DNA of 10,987 nt from Planctomycetaceae bacterium (GCA_031257725.1 JAIROD010000541.1:1-10987); one strand, 5' to 3'; positions 1 to 6,263 are shown, numbered from the stretch's first letter. A program made the numbers and translations. The notes: generated by a model not told the origin, from the letters alone.

Positions 1-5
1 TTCCA

Positions 6-551
6 ATGATTCCGCTGATTCGCCCCCAACGTCCGGTTCTCCCGTGGTGGAAACGGTTCGGAATTTTCTGTTATCGGTTTTGGGATGATCTGCGTTCTCA
101 ATGTTCCAATAATCCATTAGATCAATGCCGTTGGATACGGTTTGCATCGGCGTTGAAAAATGTTTCGGATAACCCCAAAGATCAACTCGCACGAGCCGGT
201 GAAGAAGAAGCCGTGTTGTTGCTTCGTGAAAAAGGTTATGTCATTTTGCAACAAAATATCCGTATGCCGGAAGGTGAACTGGATATTGTCGCCCGCAACG
301 GTTCCACGCTTGTTTTTCTGGAAGTCAAAACACGCCGGAAACAACAATTCAGTGAACCGTCGGAAACGGTTAAAGCGGCAAAACGCCAACGCCAAATCAA
401 TATCGCACGACAATTCCTCTCTATTTGCCGTATTACGGATATTCCTATCCGGTTTGATATTATTTCGGTTGTGTGGCCCATTGACGCACCGCCGAACATT
501 CAGCATCTCGAAAATGCTTTTTCTGCGAATAGTGAAATACGCTCCCGTTGA
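6..551 (+). CDS. yraN: YraN/UPF0102 family nuclease-fold protein
   Basis: Predicted cytoplasmic protein of the YraN (UPF0102) family, which has a PD-(D/E)xK nuclease-like fold; its biological role is not firmly known. The family domain spans about residues 60-155: LARAGEEEAVLLL, then GELDIVARNG (E91, D93), then LVFLEVKTRR (E106, K108), matching the usual GE(I/L)D...EVKTR active-site pattern. KRQRQINIARQFL and RFDIISV are the expected downstream motifs. Most family members are about 120 residues, so the first ~55 residues here are an unusual extension with no recognisable domain. The frame is open to the left edge, so the true start could lie outside the window. A TTG at 153-155 (giving MKNVSDNPKDQLARAG) is an alternative that would restore the usual length, but neither start has a clear SD. 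Family assignment is secure; the start is not. Confidence 0.85.
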   Translation: MIPLIRPQRPVLPWWKRFGIFCYRFWDDLRSQCSNNPLDQCRWIRFASALKNVSDNPKDQLARAGEEEAVLLLREKGYVILQQNIRMPEGELDIVARNGSTLVFLEVKTRRKQQFSEPSETVKAAKRQRQINIARQFLSICRITDIPIRFDIISVVWPIDAPPNIQHLENAFSANSEIRSR

Positions 552-592
552 AAAATTTCGTTAGTCTGGTAAAATTCAACGAAAATTTAATT

Positions 593-749
593 GAGCATCT
601 CTCATCATTCAATTTTTTATTTTCAACCTATTAATTAATAATTAATAGTTAACGACGGGGTTTACCCCGTGTTTGGGGATTAGGTCTAACAACGCGGGGC
701 AAGCCCACGCCGTTAACTTTCGGTAAAGTCTGAATTATTAGAGATTCCC
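593..749 (+). repeat. Dispersed palindromic repeat, copy 1 (MITE/REP-like)
   Basis: First of four copies of a non-coding repeat in this window. The left end reads GCATCTCTCATCATTCAAT and the right end CTGAATTATTAGAGATTCCC, which are imperfect inverted repeats of each other. An AT-rich arm with TTAATAG-type units leads to a 70-bp core at 648-717. The core opens with GTTAACG and closes with CGTTAAC, and holds two hairpins: ACGGGGT-tt-ACCCCGT, and GCGGGGC-aa-GCCCACGC with one bulged A. It starts about 40 nt after the yraN stop codon. No ORF inside encodes a transposase, so if mobile it must be moved in trans. Confidence 0.85.
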
Positions 750-941
750 TATTACTTAATAGTTCCTAGCGGGACGATGCTATTAAATTAAATGATTAAA
801 ATAAAAAAATTTTTGAGCATAAAATAGTACAAACTTCAAAAATCAACCCATACTGACAAAATGGACACTGAAAGATGACGAAAGGGGCGATTTATTGACC
901 GCGAATAGTATATTACAATCACTTGAATCATTTTCGCAAAA
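750..941. other. Intergenic, no gene seen; leader of the 942 gene
   Basis: AT-rich stretch between repeat copy 1 and the lipoprotein gene at 942. I see no ORF, tRNA or strong terminator. A TTGACC at 895-900 resembles a -35 box, but the best -10 candidate (TACAAT, 914-919) is only 13 bp away, so I do not call a promoter. No Shine-Dalgarno sequence precedes ATG 942. Confidence 0.4.
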
Positions 942-2525
942 ATGAGAGACCTTCACATCATTCTTTTATTTTTCCTAATTCCGTTGTTTCTTTTGACGGG
1001 TTGCCGCAAAATCGATACGGTAATTACCGACCGGATGCTTCAATCCGGCAGCGAATTTTGGGAACAATTAACAATCGAAGGAAAACCGGTTGGATTTCAA
1101 CGAACAGCGTTGAGTTTTGAAGACATCAATGGGCAACCGGTTAAACGGTTGGAACGTCAAAGCCGACTTAGTGTTCTTCGGTATGGGAATAGTTTTGATG
1201 TCGCTTTGAACGTCAATTCGGTTTCCCGAATCGAAGGAAGTTTTTTATCGGCAAGCGTTCAACTTAACGGCGGCGGTGAACCCATTGAAACAACTTATCA
1301 AACGGAAAACGATCAACTGACCATTGCCAACTCGTCCACTCAAACAACTCTGTCTTGGAAACAGAATATCCCCGGTCCGGAAACACTACTCTGTGAATTG
1401 CTCAATACCCCCATGAAATCCGGTGAAATACGGCAAATAACCTTTTTTGAACCCGCAATGCATAGTCTCGTCGAAGCAACATTGACTGCTCGCCAACCGG
1501 AACAAGTTAATATCAATGGAGTTATGAAAAATCTTTTGCGGATTGAAGTTCAAAACCGGTTGGAATTGCTGCAAGCCGGTATTCAAACCGTTGCGGAAAC
1601 TCTTTGGACGGATTCCGGCGGTCATATTATTCGGCGTGAATTGCCGTTGGAAGGACAAACTCTTCTTGCAGTTCGTGTTCCGCGTGAAAAGGCGTTGGAG
1701 TTTCAGGTTGAAAAACCATCCGTCGAATTAGGGAATCTCGGCGTTATTCCCCTCAACAGTTCCATATCGCAACCTCATCGCGCAACCAAAATTGAATTCA
1801 TTGTCAAAACACAAAAAGAATTAACAACCAACCAATTTCCGCAAACGCCTTTTCAATCCGTAGAACAAATTGATAAAAAAAGTGCAAAAATTACCGTTCT
1901 TTCGGCGGTCAATCATAATCATAATCATAATATGAATATAAATAACCCCGCATTGGAACAATTCAAACAGGATAAGGTTGAAGCAAAATCAGAAGATTTG
2001 ATGTCAAACCAATTGATCAATCTCAATGATCCACAACTGATAAAATTAGCCGATCGGGTTGATTCGGAATCGCTCACTCCTTACCAGACGGCATTGGCTT
2101 TGGAACAACTCGTTCATAATACAATACGGAAAACATCGTTTTCTATTGCGTTGGCTTCCTCTTCCGACGTTTTGAAATCCCAAAGCGGCGACTGTACAGA
2201 ATTTGCGGTGTTGTTTGCCGCGCTTTGTCGTGTCAAAAAAATACCGGCGAGAATTACGCTCGGCTTAGTTTATACGCCGTTCAGTCCATTAAACAATGAA
2301 TCGGAACAAGCCGGTATGGTGTTTCATTTATGGAATGAAGTTCTCATTGACGGTGTTTGGCAACCGTTTGACGCGGTGCTTGCTCTTGGCGGAGCCGATG
2401 CCGCCAGAATTAAAATTACAGATGAAAGTTTGGCGGAAAATTCTTTGGCTTCACTATGTCATTCTCTTCTCGGCGTTATCGGTCAAATACAGATTCGCCT
2501 CGAAAAATCAGAATTGCCGCCGTAA
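942..2525 (+). CDS. Transglutaminase-like domain lipoprotein
   Basis: Predicted lipid-anchored envelope protein of 527 residues. The N-terminus (MRDLHIILLFFLIPLFLLTGC) is a signal peptide ending in a good lipobox, LTG-C21. Residues about 22-320 contain no domain I recognise. A low-complexity linker at residues 324-335 (alternating Asn/His, then Asn/Met/Ile) is encoded by three AATCAT hexamers at 1911-1928. The C-terminal part (about 375-490) is a transglutaminase-like (papain-fold) domain: SGDCTEFAVLFAALCR holds the probable nucleophile C418, FHLWNEV holds H462, and WQPFDA holds D477, giving a complete Cys-His-Asp triad. In this superfamily the triad may act as a protease, amidase or crosslinker; the substrate here is unknown. 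It lies 102 nt upstream of the ACT-domain gene and may share a transcript with it. The ATG start is supported by the signal peptide, not by an SD. Confidence 0.85.
   Translation: MRDLHIILLFFLIPLFLLTGCRKIDTVITDRMLQSGSEFWEQLTIEGKPVGFQRTALSFEDINGQPVKRLERQSRLSVLRYGNSFDVALNVNSVSRIEGSFLSASVQLNGGGEPIETTYQTENDQLTIANSSTQTTLSWKQNIPGPETLLCELLNTPMKSGEIRQITFFEPAMHSLVEATLTARQPEQVNINGVMKNLLRIEVQNRLELLQAGIQTVAETLWTDSGGHIIRRELPLEGQTLLAVRVPREKALEFQVEKPSVELGNLGVIPLNSSISQPHRATKIEFIVKTQKELTTNQFPQTPFQSVEQIDKKSAKITVLSAVNHNHNHNMNINNPALEQFKQDKVEAKSEDLMSNQLINLNDPQLIKLADRVDSESLTPYQTALALEQLVHNTIRKTSFSIALASSSDVLKSQSGDCTEFAVLFAALCRVKKIPARITLGLVYTPFSPLNNESEQAGMVFHLWNEVLIDGVWQPFDAVLALGGADAARIKITDESLAENSLASLCHSLLGVIGQIQIRLEKSELPP
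1911..1928 (+). repeat. Hexanucleotide microsatellite (AATCAT)x3 inside CDS
   Basis: Three perfect AATCAT units encode Asn-His three times (residues 324-329) in the transglutaminase lipoprotein, followed by degenerate AAT-ATG-AAT-ATA-AAT units. Because the unit is six bases, copy-number change would lengthen or shorten the linker without shifting frame. Confidence 0.8.
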
Positions 2526-2556
2526 ACAGTTTTCATTAATAGACCAAAATTCAACC

Positions 2557-2576
2557 AAAATCGAGTAAAATCGAGT
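2557..2576 (+). repeat. 10-bp tandem duplication between genes
   Basis: AAAATCGAGT occurs twice back to back in the 102-bp gap between the transglutaminase lipoprotein and the ACT-domain gene. No promoter or terminator is evident there; it may be no more than a recent duplication. Confidence 0.6.
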
Positions 2577-2627
2577 AAATAATTATCCGAAACATTAAAA
2601 TCATCTACCGATTCAAAATACAATACA

Positions 2628-3212
2628 ATGCAATACGTTCTTAGTGTTATGTCGAGTGATCATCCCGGAATTATTGCCGGAGTGAGTTCTGCTGTTCACC
2701 GGTTGGAGGGAAACATCAATTCCTGTAGCCAAACGGTGCTGGGCGGTTATTTTACATTTATCACCATCATCGATTTACCGAAACAATATTCGTCGGAAGA
2801 ATTGGCGAAAGAGATTCAGTTTTCGGAAGGTCTTGGTACGGATTATCGGGTGATTGTCCAGCCTTATGAACATGGTGAACCTAAAATGAACATTTCCGGT
2901 TCGGAAAAATTAACGGCGGAAAAATCGGCAGTGGAAACGTTTGTCATTACCGCATTCGGAAAAGATCAACCGGGAATCGTTAAAGAATTTAGCCGTTATC
3001 TCGCCGATCACGATATTAATATTACAGATTTATATGGAGACCGGAATGGTGATGAATTTGTTCTGATTGGTCAGTTGACCATTCCGGTCAACGTCAATAT
3101 TGGCAATATTCTGGATGATTTGGAAGAAATCGGCAAAGAATTCGGTTTCACCGTCAAACTTCAGCATAACAATATTTTCGTTGCCACCAACCAACTACGT
3201 CTGGCAGAATAA
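2628..3212 (+). CDS. Tandem ACT-domain protein (GcvR-like)
   Basis: Cytoplasmic regulatory-type protein of 194 residues made of two ACT domains, the layout of the glycine cleavage repressor GcvR and related proteins. ACT 1 spans about residues 2-78, with D11-HPGI (DxPGI ligand-loop motif) and then the amphipathic helix GVSSAVHRLEGNINS. ACT 2 spans about 103-180, with K112-DQPGI and EFSRYLADHDINITD. ACT domains usually bind amino acids at dimer interfaces, so this is probably an amino-acid sensor or regulator. No enzymatic or DNA-binding domain is attached. The protein begins directly with the first ACT strand (MQYVLSVMSSDHPG), which supports the chosen ATG although no SD is visible. It follows the transglutaminase lipoprotein in the same direction. 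Two-ACT architecture is clear; calling it GcvR itself would be speculative. Confidence 0.85.
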   Translation: MQYVLSVMSSDHPGIIAGVSSAVHRLEGNINSCSQTVLGGYFTFITIIDLPKQYSSEELAKEIQFSEGLGTDYRVIVQPYEHGEPKMNISGSEKLTAEKSAVETFVITAFGKDQPGIVKEFSRYLADHDINITDLYGDRNGDEFVLIGQLTIPVNVNIGNILDDLEEIGKEFGFTVKLQHNNIFVATNQLRLAE

Positions 3213-3332
3213 CCCGTTTATCAATTTGTAAAAATATTTCCTAGTGTTCACGGATTGGTGTGATAATCGTCATCATTAGCATCCGATTTATTCTTCTTGC
3301 GGCTGGTAATCAGGGACATTGGAGACACATGG
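3213..3332. other. Intergenic spacer, nothing recognised
   Basis: About 120 bp after the ACT-domain gene. No terminator with a T-run and no ORF are visible before repeat copy 2 begins. Confidence 0.4.
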
Positions 3333-3507
3333 GGGAATCTCTAATTATTCAGAATTTACCGAACGTTAACGGCGTGGGCTTGCCCCGCGTTGTTAGGCTT
3401 AACCCCAAAACACGGGGTAAACCCCGTCGTTAACTATTAACTATTAATTTATTAATAGGTTGAAAATAAAAAACTGAATTACTCGTGTTACGCATTCGGC
3501 GACTCCC
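3333..3507 (-). repeat. Dispersed palindromic repeat, copy 2 (inverted)
   Basis: Reverse-orientation copy of the family seen at 593. It begins GGGAATCTCTAATTATTCAG, and its 70-bp core lies at 3365-3434, with both internal hairpins and the GTTAACG/CGTTAAC closing stem. The AT-rich arm carries two TTAATAG units. The far terminal repeat is interrupted: CTGAATTACT is followed by roughly 14 extra bases before GACTCCC, whereas other copies run straight into GAGAT(T/G)CCC. Confidence 0.8.
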
Positions 3508-3523
3508 TATAACAACCGAACAC

Positions 3524-3535
3524 CCCCTTTAGGGG
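3524..3535. repeat. Small hairpin CCCCT-tt-AGGGG
   Basis: A perfect 5-bp inverted repeat with a 2-nt loop, immediately after repeat copy 2 and just before the 16-bp hairpin. It has no following T-run, so it is not a typical intrinsic terminator. Confidence 0.5.
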
Positions 3536-3541
3536 TTCAAC

Positions 3542-3592
3542 GTGAATAACCGCCGCCAGTTAGTAGATACTGAACCGGCGGCGGTTATTCAC
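3542..3592. repeat. 16-bp perfect inverted repeat (strong hairpin)
   Basis: GTGAATAACCGCCGCC at 3542-3557 is repeated as its exact reverse complement at 3577-3592, around a 19-nt loop. The stem is long and GC-rich. Neither strand shows an adjacent run of T, so it does not look like a simple intrinsic terminator. It heads a cluster of palindromes that continues to 3684. Confidence 0.85.
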
Positions 3593-3640
3593 ATAAAAAG
3601 CCGGGAACGTTTTCCGTTTGTGGGTGACGGTCATTCTTTC

Positions 3641-3684
3641 GCCCTGAAAGGGCAACACAAGCCAGCCCGCCGCAACGCGGCGGG
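3641..3684. repeat. Paired GC-rich hairpins
   Basis: Two close hairpins: GCCCT-gaa-AGGGC at 3641-3653 and CCCGCCGC-aac-GCGGCGGG at 3666-3684. From memory, the wording of this block (CGCCCTGAAAGGGCAACA, then a GC palindrome) resembles intergenic repeats seen in other planctomycete genomes; that is recollection, not a search result. The next feature, a tandem array, starts six bases later. Confidence 0.6.
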
Positions 3685-3690
3685 AAATGG

Positions 3691-3927
3691 TCTGAACTAT
3701 GATTTTAATGATTGAATGAAGACCATGATTAAAAAAATCATCGTCAATCACAAAATCAAATATAAATCATCTGAACTATGATTTTAATGATTGAATGAAG
3801 ACCATGATTAAGAAAATCATCGTCAATCACAAAATCAAATATAAATCATCTGAACTATGATTTTAATGATTGAATGAAGACCATGATTAAGAAAAATCAT
3901 AGTCAATCACAAAATCAAATAAATCAC
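3691..3927. repeat. Tandem array, 3 x 79 bp
   Basis: Three contiguous copies of a 79-bp unit start at 3691, 3770 and 3849, each opening TCTGAACTATGATTTTAATG. Copies 1 and 2 are nearly identical; copy 3 diverges in its last third. Each unit is internally dyadic (ATGATTTT pairs with AAAATCAT), and in copy 3 the pairing extends to CTATGATTTT/AAAATCATAG. GGTCTGAACT at the left edge (3689-3698) is mirrored by AGTTCAAGACC just beyond the right edge (3928-3938), so the array is bounded by inverted repeats. There are no unique spacers, so it is not a CRISPR array, and no convincing protein is encoded. Confidence 0.9.
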
Positions 3928-3938
3928 AGTTCAAGACC

Positions 3939-4140
3939 CGTTTGCAACGCTATCAACTCTCCACGAATCCAATGCGTAACATGAGTAAGGTAATAAGGTT
4001 AGTCTTTTATTTGTCTTTGGGCTACTAAGGTTGTTTATTAAATGGTTTTGTTTAGAAAATAAGGTTGGAAATAAGGTTTTTTTTGAACTGTTTTTAAGTT
4101 AGCGAAAAGGTCTATTATCAAAAACACGTTATTAGAAGTT
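3939..4140. other. AT-rich spacer with AAGGTT direct repeats
   Basis: No gene seen. AAGGTT occurs four times at 3995, 4027, 4061 and 4073, mostly preceded by ATA or CTA. The spacing is irregular, so I assign no function. Confidence 0.4.
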
Positions 4141-4180
4141 GCCCACAAATCATGTACCAAAACTGTAAAAATTTGTGGGC
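4141..4180 (-). terminator. Hairpin downstream of the small lipoprotein gene
   Basis: GCCCACAAAT (4141-4150) and ATTTGTGGGC (4171-4180) form a perfect 10-bp inverted repeat around a 20-nt loop. It lies about 32 nt beyond the stop codon of the minus-strand lipoprotein gene, where a transcript end would be expected. No T-run follows on the minus strand, so a role in termination or 3'-end protection is only inferred. Confidence 0.4.
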
Positions 4181-4212
4181 GGCTGGATAGTTGCTTCTCA
4201 TTATTGACGTTT

Positions 4213-4647
4213 TTAATCGGATGGTCTATCGACTTCAAAATTGAAAACGCCGCCGGACTTGTCAATTGTTACAGTCAAACCTGAAGTTTCTTTTCGTTTG
4301 TATTTCGGGTGAATCAACAACTTGGGCGGAATCGGTTTAGGTAAACCATCGACTCCAATTTTTTGTTGTTGATTTTCAGATGGAGTTTCTTCGGCGTACA
4401 TAATTGTTACCGCATACGTTCCGGGCGGAAGACCATTACCGACTTTTTCCGAACCAGCAACATAAGTACCATCGGGACGAATCGTTGCACGGGCAAGAAA
4501 TGTTGGCGTCGAAAAATGAATTTCTCCTACTGTCAACGGTTCGTGTGTATCGGAAAATGTTACTTTTCCATGAAGTCCGACATTTTTACTACATCCCATG
4601 AAACAGATATAGATAAACAAAAACATAAAATAGAATTTTATTTTCAT
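4213..4647 (-). CDS. Small planctomycete-type lipoprotein, Ig/transthyretin-like fold
   Basis: Predicted 144-residue exported lipoprotein. I start it at ATG 4647 rather than at 4761 because AAAGGA lies about seven bases upstream and because this start gives a direct signal peptide, MKIKFYFMFLFIYICFMGC, with C19 as the likely lipidated residue (FMGC is a loose lipobox). The mature part begins GLHGKVTFSDTHEPLTVGEIHF and contains GTYVAGSEKVGNGLPPGTYAVTI. This G-x-V...G-x-Y-x-V pattern is that of carboxypeptidase-regulatory-like or transthyretin-like beta-sandwich domains. It lies 212 nt downstream of the DUF1559 gene in the same direction, a pairing common in planctomycetes, so it probably acts at the cell surface with that protein. 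A TATAAC at 4714-4719 could be a private -10 box but has no good -35. Exact function is unknown. Confidence 0.75.
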   Translation of the reverse strand: MKIKFYFMFLFIYICFMGCSKNVGLHGKVTFSDTHEPLTVGEIHFSTPTFLARATIRPDGTYVAGSEKVGNGLPPGTYAVTIMYAEETPSENQQQKIGVDGLPKPIPPKLLIHPKYKRKETSGLTVTIDKSGGVFNFEVDRPSD

Positions 4648-4859
4648 TTTTTGATCCTTTAATAAAAGTTGGGTGAAATATTGGTTTGTTTGAAAAACGT
4701 TCTTTTTGTTTCCGTTATACTTTGAACAATAATAAATGGTCTTTTGTTTGAACGCAGGCATCTTGTCTGTTGTATCACAATAACGTTTCGTAAATTCATG
4801 CAGACGTGATGGCTACGTCCCTAAAATGACCAATTTATAACCGTATAAAATATAGCGTT

Positions 4860-6017
4860 TTACGGCAGGAAAACAGGCTCGCCGTCATCACATCGAGCAA
4901 GCGGATAAAGAATGGTATCCGGCGGCGTGGTAACGCTGATTGAGCGGACGGAACCGTCGCCTAACGCAAAATTGCAAATGCCCGGATGCCATCCGCCAAA
5001 ACCAAAAGCATACGCAATGCCGGATATAGACATTTCATCGTGGCGCAAAATCGGAATCCAATGACCGCCATGAGCGTCTTCGAAAGAGCGACCAATTGAA
5101 ATATGTGCTACGTCTGTTGTTGCGGTCATGTAAGTACAATCCCAGTGTCCTGTCGCCGCCGAACAAGAATTGACTTTACCTTGAGCAATTGACTTTTCGC
5201 CTAAAATCAGTTGATTACTTGTTCCGTCACTCCAGCAAGTGATTGGATCGCGTCCAGACCACGAGGAAATCCCAAAACCGATTCCTGAAACCGTCGTTGT
5301 ATAAGACGAATGTGATGTCCAGTCCGGAGTGATTGAGGAATTGCGAAAGGGACCATGGCAATAACTTCCCGATGTTCCTGCTACATCAGTACGAATATCT
5401 GACCAGGGCGTGGCAACCAATCCGAGTCGTCCCATTGTGCTGGAACCGCCCCATCCGCTACCGGGTCCGGAAGCAAGAACAAAAGCATAATCGCCAGTCG
5501 GACCGGAACAGACGTTAAGTAACTCGGAATAATTTACGCCGGATTTTCGCGTCGGACATTTCATGTAAGAAACCGAGCTAAAAGTGCGAAGATCGTCTTG
5601 ATTGTTCAAAACGCCTGTCCACCAAGGATTCGCCGTGCCGTCGGTTCCATAATTCGCAGATTTCCAATCGCCTGACGTGGAATCCACATTCATAAACATG
5701 CGATTGTATCCAACACCTCCGCCGTGATATTGTAATCCTTGACTCCAGCGGTCATCGGGAGTAAAACTCAAATCGTAAAGTGCTGTCCGTTCCAGATACG
5801 GAAACAGTAACACAAACAATGATGCACGACCATTACTGATTGTTGCGGGGGGCAGTACATTGTGTGTATCGTTAAAATTGTGTACTGCCAACCCCATTTG
5901 TTTCAAATTGTTTGAGCATTGCATTCGTCTCGCTGCTTCTCGCGCGGCTTGAACGGCAGGCAACAGAAGAGCGATTAACACCCCGATAATCGCAATCACC
6001 ACAAGAAGTTCGACCAA
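4860..6017 (-). CDS. DUF1559 pilin-like protein (start out of frame upstream)
   Basis: Planctomycete DUF1559 (SBP_bac_10-type) protein with a type IV pilin/pseudopilin N-terminus, expected to be exported and assembled at or anchored in the membrane. From 6017 it reads LVELLVVIAIIGVLIALLLPAVQAAREAARRMQCSN (split here for clarity: hydrophobic helix, then AAREAARRMQ). The codons just upstream encode SSPFGFT, so the prepilin peptidase site G-FTLVE is at 6024-6026. The C-terminus has the family's H-x9-DG motif (H344, D354-G355). Position 6017 is a TTG inside the FTLVE motif and cannot be the real start. The frame stays open up to a stop at 6159-6161, without an ATG. The only well-signalled ATG, 6225, is one base out of frame across a 12-G run at 6134-6145. 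With 11 or 14 G the product would be about 454 residues. Family certain; intact expression uncertain. Confidence 0.85.
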   Translation of the reverse strand: MVELLVVIAIIGVLIALLLPAVQAAREAARRMQCSNNLKQMGLAVHNFNDTHNVLPPATISNGRASLFVLLFPYLERTALYDLSFTPDDRWSQGLQYHGGGVGYNRMFMNVDSTSGDWKSANYGTDGTANPWWTGVLNNQDDLRTFSSVSYMKCPTRKSGVNYSELLNVCSGPTGDYAFVLASGPGSGWGGSSTMGRLGLVATPWSDIRTDVAGTSGSYCHGPFRNSSITPDWTSHSSYTTTVSGIGFGISSWSGRDPITCWSDGTSNQLILGEKSIAQGKVNSCSAATGHWDCTYMTATTDVAHISIGRSFEDAHGGHWIPILRHDEMSISGIAYAFGFGGWHPGICNFALGDGSVRSISVTTPPDTILYPLARCDDGEPVFLP

Positions 6018-6123
6018 CGTAAAGCCGAACGGTGAAGAACGTAAAAGAGTTGAGAATTTTGCGGGAAAGAGGTTAGAACGATTGGAGTGAAAACTCTCTC
6101 TATTCTCCGTTCTTAACTTTCTT

Positions 6124-6225
6124 CTACAGATAGCCCCCCCCCCCCTGTCTTGCCCATTTTAACATTTGGCATTTTGCAAAGAAAAACGCCAAAATCCCGA
6201 CCAAACACATCATTACATTTTTCAT
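6124..6225 (-). CDS. Leader ORF of the DUF1559 gene, frameshifted at poly-G
   Basis: A 33-codon reading frame beginning MKNVMMCLVGILAFFFAKCQ and ending Gly4-Tyr-Leu-stop. Its start is the best in the window: AAGGAG at 6233-6238, seven bases before ATG 6225, below a sigma70-type promoter. Residues 4-17 are hydrophobic. As sequenced it stops at TAG (6126-6124), just after the G run. Removing one G continues it as AICRRKLRTENRES... directly into SSPFGFTLVELL. I therefore read it as the true N-terminus of the DUF1559 protein, disconnected by one base, rather than as an independent micro-protein. Either phase variation, transcriptional slippage or a homopolymer sequencing error would explain it. 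Confidence 0.6.
   Translation of the reverse strand: MKNVMMCLVGILAFFFAKCQMLKWARQGGGGYL
6134..6145. repeat. Homopolymer run, 12 C (12 G on coding strand)
   Basis: An uninterrupted run of twelve C on the given strand, read as G12 by the DUF1559 transcript. It lies between the SD-supported ATG (6225) and the pilin motif. Runs of this length are prone to slippage. Here 11 or 14 bases put the upstream ATG in frame with DUF1559, 12 terminates it early, and 13 would instead fuse other upstream ATGs (e.g. 6157). Confidence 0.9.
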
Positions 6226-6232
6226 TGTTGTT

Positions 6233-6249
6233 CTCCTTATTTTATAAGG
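6233..6249 (-). promoter_or_regulatory. Shine-Dalgarno site inside a small hairpin
   Basis: On the minus strand CCTTAT (6249-6244), AAA and ATAAGG (6240-6235) form a 6-bp stem with a three-base loop. The AAGG of the AAGGAG Shine-Dalgarno (6238-6233) is in that stem. The pairing could reduce ribosome access to ATG 6225 until melted or displaced. The stem is AT-rich and weak, so control is plausible but not shown. Confidence 0.5.
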
Positions 6250-6263
6250 TTTCATTGAAATAA

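Noticed and set aside
117..506. Minus-strand ORF opposite yraN
   Set aside because: It is the antisense shadow of a gene with clear family motifs.
593..749. Complete insertion sequence with its own transposase
   Set aside because: None of the four copies contains an ORF of useful length; they can only be non-autonomous.
895..919. Promoter for the 942 lipoprotein gene
   Set aside because: TTGACC and TACAAT are present but only 13 bp apart, too close for a sigma70 promoter.
3560..3751. 63-residue minus-strand ORF
   Set aside because: It is read entirely through hairpins and the first tandem unit, with no start signal or recognisable protein features.
3691..3927. CRISPR array
   Set aside because: The 79-bp units are contiguous and alike along their full length, with no variable spacers, and no cas gene is near.
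4648..4761. Longer N-terminus for the small lipoprotein (ATG 4761)
   Set aside because: It would bury the signal peptide 38 residues inside; the ATG at 4647 has AAAGGA at the right distance and gives a proper lipoprotein signal.
6015..6017. TTG 6017 as the DUF1559 start
   Set aside because: It falls within the FTLVELL processing motif, so using it would delete the prepilin peptidase site.
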